Source of the DNA: Tanypteryx hageni
Lineage: Eukaryota; Arthropoda; Insecta; Odonata; Petaluridae
DNA length: 64,000 nucleotides
Direction of reading: 5' to 3'
Assembly (NCBI GenBank): GCA_028673005.1
Contig: CM054112.1
Coordinates: 23,735,624 to 23,799,623 of the forward strand
Numbering within the stretch: position 1 is the stretch's first letter; each line of letters opens with the position of its first letter. This document shows, piece after piece, positions 57,571 through 64,000 of the stretch. The position numbers and the translations under genes were made by a program. A model generated the notes under the pieces. The model made no database searches. It was not told the DNA's origin and worked only from the letters and a program-made list of their open reading frames with translations.

Positions 57571-59106
57571 CCGTTACTCATTTCAACTTGAATTATTTTC
57601 CCAACAAGCTCTGCCGCAAAAATCGTCCGGCTGAACTGGATATTCTTACTCCTTATAAACGCCGCACCAATTGATCTATGCATTGTTTCGAGAGGAAAGA
57701 GAAATGAAAAGTTCGTGCAGAGAACAGAATTAATTATTAACTGAGCTGCAGACGGTGGTCAAGTCGAAAGTTTTGTGCCTTTTTCGTTCTCTTTAATGTT
57801 ATTCTAACCTCTGTTAATCAAAGGTTAAGCCGAAAAAATATGACCAATAGAGAACTCGAATAATTCAATTTTGAATGAATTAGGAATACTAATATGAGGA
57901 AATATCTTCTTCAAGCTACCTAAAATTCAAGTTATCGGAGTTCAAATTAATTTTGTATTCTTGTTTATATCCAGGCATATAACATATCGCCGTCAGATCG
58001 CAATCCCTTTTTCAATATCAATTATACATGGGAAAAACATAGAAGAGATGTGGCAAGCAATATTATTGAAGGGATGCTGTTAATTTAGAAAAAATAATAG
58101 CGGTGGCAACGATATACTTCTAGATAATTCCATTTGCGATTGCAGCGTGTTTGAGCCGACACTTCACTGAAGTTTCCTACACAATTTCTTAGTCCATCTT
58201 GCGCAAAAAGAGCTCAAACTTTATACTTTCGCATAAAAACTGTTCGTAGCAAAATAAAGCGTGTTTTTGCTGAGCAAATGACTTCGGACCATACGTTTTA
58301 CCAGTAAAATTCGACACAATCTCGCACTATTGCAACTGCGATTCAAGCATCAAATATTAAATCCGCCACATCATTTTTCAGTAGAAATTAACGAAAAAGA
58401 TTATGATTAAATATGTTAGCAAAAATCATTCCTATCTGACGAGTAATTTTCGAATGCCAACACTGATTTAAGTCCTGCTAGATGGGAGCTAATGTTTCTG
58501 TTAGTGGACGCAGTGGACCTCTACTAATTTCAGCGCATTCAGTTGTCCAACATGGCACTCTAGAGTAAAAAAACACCGTTAGGAAAGCGGGATTCAGAGC
58601 AGAGGGAGTAAGGCAGGGGAATCGCAAAGATTGTTGCGGCTGGTCAGTGGTCGACGGAGGTCGTCTTTCCAAAGTGGTCCAGTGTGTCCACTTCGTTCGG
58701 ATCGAGGAGGAGGGGGAGATAGGCGGATAGGAGACACGCCACTCCCATTTATGAAATCACAGATCTCCCATCTCCTCCTCTTTCCCTCCCACTCACTCCT
58801 TCCCCTCGCACATTCCGACTTGTCCTCTACCTCTCCTTGCGCATTCACTCCTCCTTTTCATATTACTAGCGCCGTTTTCCAGACACGCCCTTTCCTCGCC
58901 TGCTCCAGAATCCACAGCGCGCCTCTTCATTTAAAACCAGATGGGCAACTCTGACATACGCTCCTTTTTTCACGCCGACCGGCGCCAACCCAGAATTCTT
59001 TTCGTATGGTAAAATTCTTTTTCGCTTTGTTGCGCGACAAGAGGCTTAAAAGTTTTTTTTTGCATTCCTATGATGTGACTGCATGCGATGCTATCCCAAC
59101 AAAACA
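57571..59106. other. AT-rich spacer, then GC-richer patch
   Basis: 57700-58460 is AT-rich. In 58478-58960 frames on both strands are open. On the minus strand GTGTTTTTTTACTCTAG (to about 58564) is an excellent acceptor-like sequence followed by 26 open codons to a stop at 58478. The product is unrecognised and the frames conflict, so no gene is called. Confidence 0.35.
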
Positions 59107-59109
59107 TAA

Positions 59110-61300
59110 AGCCGACTCCACACATTATTATTCGCCGAGTGCCGAACATTCGTGATCACTCGCCGAGTGGCGAGTAAATATTTTCCTCGCTACTTGCAGC
59201 TGTCTCCACACTAATCGTCCATCGCCGATTCCCGAATATCCGTATTGACTTGCGGGAAAAGGTGTAAATGTTCGTGTTACTGAAATTTTGCCGATGGATT
59301 TGGGCGGTGAAAACACTGTTAACGCTGTAAGCGCAGCATTCGTTGTCATGAGCTGCGCCTATTTGAAAACGAAGATGAAAAAGAAGAAACTGCAGACAAT
59401 ATGACATACACTTTACGATAAAATCGACGGATGAAGCCTTTACTTTGTAGAACTCCATGATAAAGGAGGAGAGAATAATTATGTAAAAATTCCAACTTCT
59501 GACGATGGCTAGATCACAGTTGAAACCGGTCGCTTTTGGTTTTTCCAGAATAAAATGGAATTTTTGCGTAGTTATTTTCTCCTTCTCATTCGTACACTTT
59601 ACGACAGACCAGGGCATCGAACCAAAACCAAATCAAAAACCGAAATTAAAAAACCGTTATTGTAGCTCGAGTGAAACCGAACACGAAACGAAAAAATATA
59701 TTTTTCTGAACCCGAAAGGAAACCGAAAACCGTTATTTATTTCGTTCTATTTTTTCGGTTCGCATAAACTGTGGGAGCGAAAGAAGGGTTTTTTTCTTTT
59801 GTTTTAATATGAGTCTATTTTGAAAGCCTCACTTTTCAACACCGAATAAGGCAAAAGCTAATGGGTTTCTTGAGAATTCATTCTCCTAAGTCTTTGGAGA
59901 GATGCATCTTTGTGATAATATCTCTCTCTTCAATGGTGGGATATTCCATTATATAGAGAGAGGGTGAAGGATACGTCCTTCTGAGACTTCCCAGAACCCT
60001 GTTGTACGAGGCTAGTGGTACTTTGAAGACAGTCGCTAATCGTTTTGGTACACTCCCCCCGAGTCTACGACGTGTGCTCTGGGTAAAAATGTTTCACGAT
60101 CCTTATAACTTCGATTTTGCTTAAAGTTGGAGGTTATTGTCCCCACAAACTGTAAACCCTTCTCTATATGTATTTTATATTCTGGTAGTCTTTCTCTAAA
60201 ACTTATCCAGGAAGGATCGCTCCGCAGTCGTGCTTTTGAGTTATTCTTACTTCTGTTAAATGTTACTGCTAGTAAATATTTGTCATCTTAAGAAAATGTA
60301 TTAACATCTAAGTTATTGTATTTAAAAAATAGTTAAGTTATTCTTCTTTGAACAACTATCTATGAATTATATTCTACATTCAAATTTGAATTAATTGTAC
60401 CTATTCAAGTACGTGCATGAATACTATTGATTATGATAATGAGAGTATCTGTTTATATTAGAATCTGGAATATTGGAACGGTAAAATCAAATAAATATTG
60501 AGTTTTGAAAGAATAACAACGGTTTTACATCAAATTAAAGACTAAAAAATAAATAATATTTCTAATAGCTTTTATACGACTAAAAAGGAAAAAAATAAAT
60601 TTTAAATTCCTTTAGAGCAGGATTAGACAAATTAAATAATATAAGAAGGAGAATTCATACAACGTTTTACTGTTCGTTACATTGAGCGATGTTACGTGCG
60701 GATGTCTATTTTAGTTTTCTTGACTTTCGATAGTGAAGACGTATTTGGTTTGAATAAAAAGTAACATTAATTAATAAATATTATTTTGGAATTCTCTTGA
60801 AATTTTTCCCAAAATATTAAGTCGGAGCGAAAAAAACCGGTTCAATGGTGGTTGCTGGAGCGAAACCGGAACCGAACCGAAATTTTTTTGTTTTGTGTGA
60901 ACTGGAACGAAAACCGGAGCGAAAAAATTTTCGGTTCGATGCCCTACGACAGACTGACGGCACTGAGTACAGGTTCGGGAGGAGCAATGCTGCCAGATCC
61001 GCATGAAATTTCTCGCAAATAGGGAAAATTCCCACGCTCTGATAGCAATGCGGAGAGACGGTCGTAAAACGGCGAATAACGAATTGGTGAAGGGGTTAAA
61101 AACACCGCGGCTGGCCGAATATTCGTTACTTTGACTAGCGGACTCTCGACGAGAAATAATCGCGGTTCACCGAGTGACGAACATCGATACTCGTTGTTTC
61201 ATCCACACTACTAGATAATTGGCGAATGACGAATATTCTTGGCTCGGCACACGACGAATATTCTTGGCTCGGCACTCGGCGAATAACAAAAAAACGGGCT
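59110..61300. mobile_element. PIF/Harbinger transposon, internally deleted, with nested hAT
   Basis: TAA flanks both ends (59107-59109 and 61301-61303), the 3-bp target duplication of PIF/Harbinger elements. The ends begin AGCC and share a perfect 18-base inverted segment TTATTCGCCGAGTGCCGA. A subterminal palindrome ACTCGCCGAGTGGCGAGT lies at about 59158-59175. Near the right end ACGAATATTCTTGGCTCGGC is duplicated in tandem (61229-61250, 61254-61275). Without the nested insertion the element is about 850 bp. A short stretch AAFVVMSCAYL (about 59337) resembles the N-terminus of some Harbinger proteins, but weakly. Confidence 0.85.
59610..60946. mobile_element. hAT-like element nested in the Harbinger element
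   Basis: The ends are CAGGGCATCGAACC and the inverted GGTTCGATGCCCTA; 13 of 14 bases match. The 8-bp sequence CGACAGAC flanks it perfectly (59602-59609 and 60947-60954). Subterminal GAACCGAAA-type repeats are frequent near both ends, as in many hAT elements. The 1337-bp interior is AT-rich and I find no transposase coding, so it is non-autonomous. Because it splits the Harbinger element, it inserted later. Confidence 0.87.
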
Positions 61301-61303
61301 TAA

Positions 61304-62740
61304 GAGGAATGAATGTCTGCATGTTTTGCGTCGCTTAGGTAAAAGAAAGAGCTTGGCAATACGGTGTATTTGAGCGAATTTTCTTTATTGAATTGACTTT
61401 TTGGTGTATAAAAAACCGAGAACGTGTCTAATCTGCATACTATTAACGTATGAGCGCATATCTACACTTCCTCTTCTGAATTAAAAATACTTATTTGACT
61501 GTTTATTTTATTATGGGTCAGGGAATTGATAAAATGATCCTCGCACATCAAAAGGAACAATATAAAATAGGTATACCGCATTATTGAGTAAATTACTATT
61601 CACAATAGAACATAACTCTAAAAATCGAATAAAATAACATTGCAAAATAAAAGAAGTTAAGTACTATTGATTTCTGGATACGGCACAACTGTTTTAATTT
61701 CTCTCTTCCATTCTCTCTGGCGTTTAATGATTCTCATTCTGATAAGTTGTCTTTTAACGAACCTCATGAGCTCAACTAGAGGTGTAAAACCATAAACAAC
61801 ACTTGCACTTGTGTTACTGACGGTCTCTCTCTCTCTCTCCTCCTCCCTCCCCCCCTTCCCACTCTCTCTTTATCTCTCTCCCTCTCTCTCACTGAAACAT
61901 GGGCGCCAACGGCTGAGCGGGGAATGCTTCAAATGGATCATATTCGCGGGCCGTTAGCCACTCTCCTCCACCCTCCCATAACACCTGCACTTCTCTTGGC
62001 ATATATATTGCAATGAAAGCAACGATGTGACTCCAGATCCGCAACTTTTACCTCTCTTTGCCCAAAAATTGTATAAGGAAAAAGTGAAAGAGTCCTAGCA
62101 ATGGGTGGAAACAATGCAAGATCGGACAAAAATTGCGAAAACGAACAGAAATAATAACAGATTGGACGGTTGTTGGAAGGGAAGTCCGTACAATGATCTT
62201 AGTTTCAAAGCAAGCAAATGCAATGCATAAAGAAAGGCTATGTTTGGTTTGTGGAGCACTTCCATAGGACTATTTCTCTAAAAGCCTTATCATTTCTTCG
62301 TCATTGCTTCTTGCGTTGACATTAGTATGTTTAATTATGTCAAACAGATGCGGAAGATGCTATGATAAAAGAATCTTAGCTAAAGTCGAATCGAATATAA
62401 ACCACAGATTTTAAATATATCAATATGAAAATGTCTTAATCTAAAAAGTCTCATGACAATATTTTATCAAGTTAAAGGACTACTAACACAGCAACTAGCA
62501 TTCAGCAATATCATGTACAAAACAGCTCTAGGCATTTTTATTTACACAAAAAAAAACTGGGAAAATTATAAGTTTTCATTCTATACGCCATTTTATAATG
62601 TTTTTTTTTTATTTCAAGTAAAACCTAAGTCGGTGGAGCATATCGACTTATAATTTCGTTATTTAGACAAAACTAAGAACTCCGTGCAGTGGAGTAAATA
62701 GTGCAACTGCAATTTTTGTGCCGATAGGATATTATTTTAG
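61304..62740. other. AT-rich spacer with a short pyrimidine run
   Basis: CTCTCTCTCTCTCCTCCTCC and related C/T sequence lies at 61826-61892. Otherwise AT-rich, no supported gene. Confidence 0.5.
61765..61816. repeat. Dispersed repeat, copy B
   Basis: Diverged partner of 55194-55247, in the same orientation and 6.5 kb away. It is not part of any transposon recognised here. Confidence 0.6.
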
Positions 62741-63560
62741 CGAGTGAAGCAAGAACGTTGAGAGAAAAGGGGAAAAAAGAAGCAGTCGACGTAGTGTTCA
62801 AAGGAGGAAAAGAAGAATTGCTTCGCTGAGCATTGGGTTAAAAAGAAGAAGGGACGAGACTGGCACGGAATTGAAAAATGGAGTGCGATGCAAATGAGTA
62901 AAAGGGAGGAAAAGGGAAAGAAATAAAAGGATTGAAGAAGGGAAGGGTCGGAGTAAGGGAATGGGGGAGGGGGCGGAATGGACGGGGTGGTAGGAGGGGA
63001 GAGGAAAGGGGAGAAGGGAGGAAGGGGGAGAGAAAGAAGGAAATAAGAAAGAGGGGGCGGCGCGAATGAGTGAGGGGGAGAAGCGATGGTCCCAGATATT
63101 GCTGGCTCCCCCTTCCCCTTCCGAAGAGACGAGGGGAAGAGGAAGAAAAATAAGAGGAATGGGAGGGACTTAGAACGGGGTGTGGGTGGGGATTCGAAGG
63201 AGGGTTGAACTGGGGGAAGGGAGAAAGAAAAATAAGGAAGAGATGTTGGAAGGACGAAGAGGGGACAGATAAGGAGGGGGAGGGCTAAGGAGCGATGGAG
63301 CGGGGGTAGGAAGGGATCGGAGGGAAGGAGAGGGTTGAATTTGAATGGTTGGCAAAAAATTGCATTTCCTTTCGTCGTCATGGCTACGATTCCTCGGGGG
63401 GAGTTGGGTCTTTATTAAAAGGGGGGAGGGCGAATGGAGCTCCCTCTTCGGCCCACTCGGCTCTCGGAGGCGGGGGAGGAGTAGGAGGGGGGGGTAGGAA
63501 GGGAAGGCGAAGGAGACCAGATGAGGAGGGATTTTTTTAACGAGGGCGGGGTGGGCGGAG
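62740..63560. repeat. Long purine tract
   Basis: A/G-rich on the plus strand over most of 62750-63345 and again 63415-63535, with GGGGGAGGG-type runs that could form quadruplexes. The 214-codon Pro/Ser/Phe minus-strand frame is its translation. Confidence 0.85.
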
Positions 63561-64000
63561 AACTAGAAGCTGCTCTGCCCCCGGGGGTGGGTGGGAGACG
63601 GGGCGGAGAATGGAAAGAGCTGCTGAAGGGGTGGGTTGCATTATCATTCGAGATCTTTTATTCCGAGGGAGATGAAACAGCTTCGGATGAGTAAGGAGAT
63701 TTTTAGTTTCGGATAGCGGTCGTTAAATATAGGATTTCGTTCAGTTGGAGAGAGGCGGGGTGTTATAAAGGAGAGGGTGCCTCGATCAATGGAGGCTTAG
63801 AGCGAAACAAAACTAAAATAACCTTGGAATGTTTTTTTGTGGAAGTAAAATCCGAGAAAGTGACTGTTATTATTGAAAATCAAGAGCATGGTCGAAATAA
63901 ATTGATAATTTAAACTTCTAATATTGTATTTTATCCATAGTAAATTTTGACAAAGGTGCACGATGAGATATGCTACAACTGTGACGTCCCGAAGTTCAAA
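63561..64000. other. GC-rich patch then AT-rich spacer
   Basis: 63541-63625 is G-rich. The last 250 bases are AT-rich. No gene seen. Confidence 0.45.

Noticed and set aside
1..64000. CRISPR arrays, bacterial operons, prophage or plasmid origin
   Set aside because: No regularly spaced repeats with unique spacers, no ribosome-binding-site-led gene runs and no bacterial gene families; all recognised elements are eukaryotic.

Overview
The window is eukaryotic nuclear DNA, most likely from an arthropod with a large, repeat-rich genome and probably an insect. The evidence is: no operons or dense coding, AT-rich spacer DNA, tRNA-derived SINEs, and decayed transposons of typically animal families (Tigger/pogo, hAT, PIF/Harbinger, piggyBac-like, Tc1/mariner-like, a non-LTR retrotransposon 3' end). 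Long purine-only or pyrimidine-only tracts alternate with AT-rich spacers. Species and strain cannot be determined from the sequence alone. I see no CRISPR array, rRNA, intact functional tRNA or complete protein-coding gene.

Most long open frames here are artefacts. They are low-complexity Ser/Pro/Leu or Arg/Glu/Gly translations of (CT)n/(GA)n-rich tracts. The best host-gene evidence is a set of short, non-repetitive open segments bordered by good splice signals. On the minus strand these are 15789-15969, about 10857-11020 and 918-1095, whose splice phases are compatible, and a possible last exon at 39721-40028 followed by AATAAA. On the plus strand they are 21626-21926 and a possible last exon at 54543-54782 followed by AATAAA. 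None of their products is recognised, so they are hypotheses, not genes.

Layout. 0-5 kb: spacer with one exon candidate and a pyrimidine minisatellite. 5.4-7.2 kb: an internally deleted Tigger element and a hAT-type MITE. 8.8-12.1 kb: purine/pyrimidine tracts and a CpG-rich island. 13.8-14.6 kb: a terminal-inverted-repeat element that I cannot place in a family. 17.1-17.7 kb: two related SINE copies; a third, different SINE lies at 21.1 kb. 28.3-29.3 kb: a hAT MITE next to a piggyBac-like N-terminal fragment. 31.3-32.1 kb: a tRNA-Gly-like pseudogene beside a 333-bp tandem duplication carrying a strong nested hairpin. 33.9-39.3 kb: dense purine/pyrimidine tracts and a GC-rich island near 37.3 kb. 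40.4 kb: a foldback repeat. 41.2-41.9 kb: a hAT element with a perfect 8-bp target duplication. 42.6-52.2 kb: the richest purine/pyrimidine zone, plus an (AT)34 microsatellite. 52.3 and 54.1 kb: two copies of a 147-bp block with one mismatch. 53.3 kb: a Tc1/mariner-type transposase tail. 56.6-57.1 kb: a LINE 3' end. 59.1-61.3 kb: a PIF/Harbinger element with a hAT element nested inside it. 62.7-63.6 kb: another purine block.

Most of the interpretable sequence is dead or non-autonomous mobile DNA. The items most worth checking are the unplaced inverted-repeat element, the near-identical 147-bp repeats, the hairpin-bearing tandem duplication, the nested transposons and the phase-compatible exon candidates.
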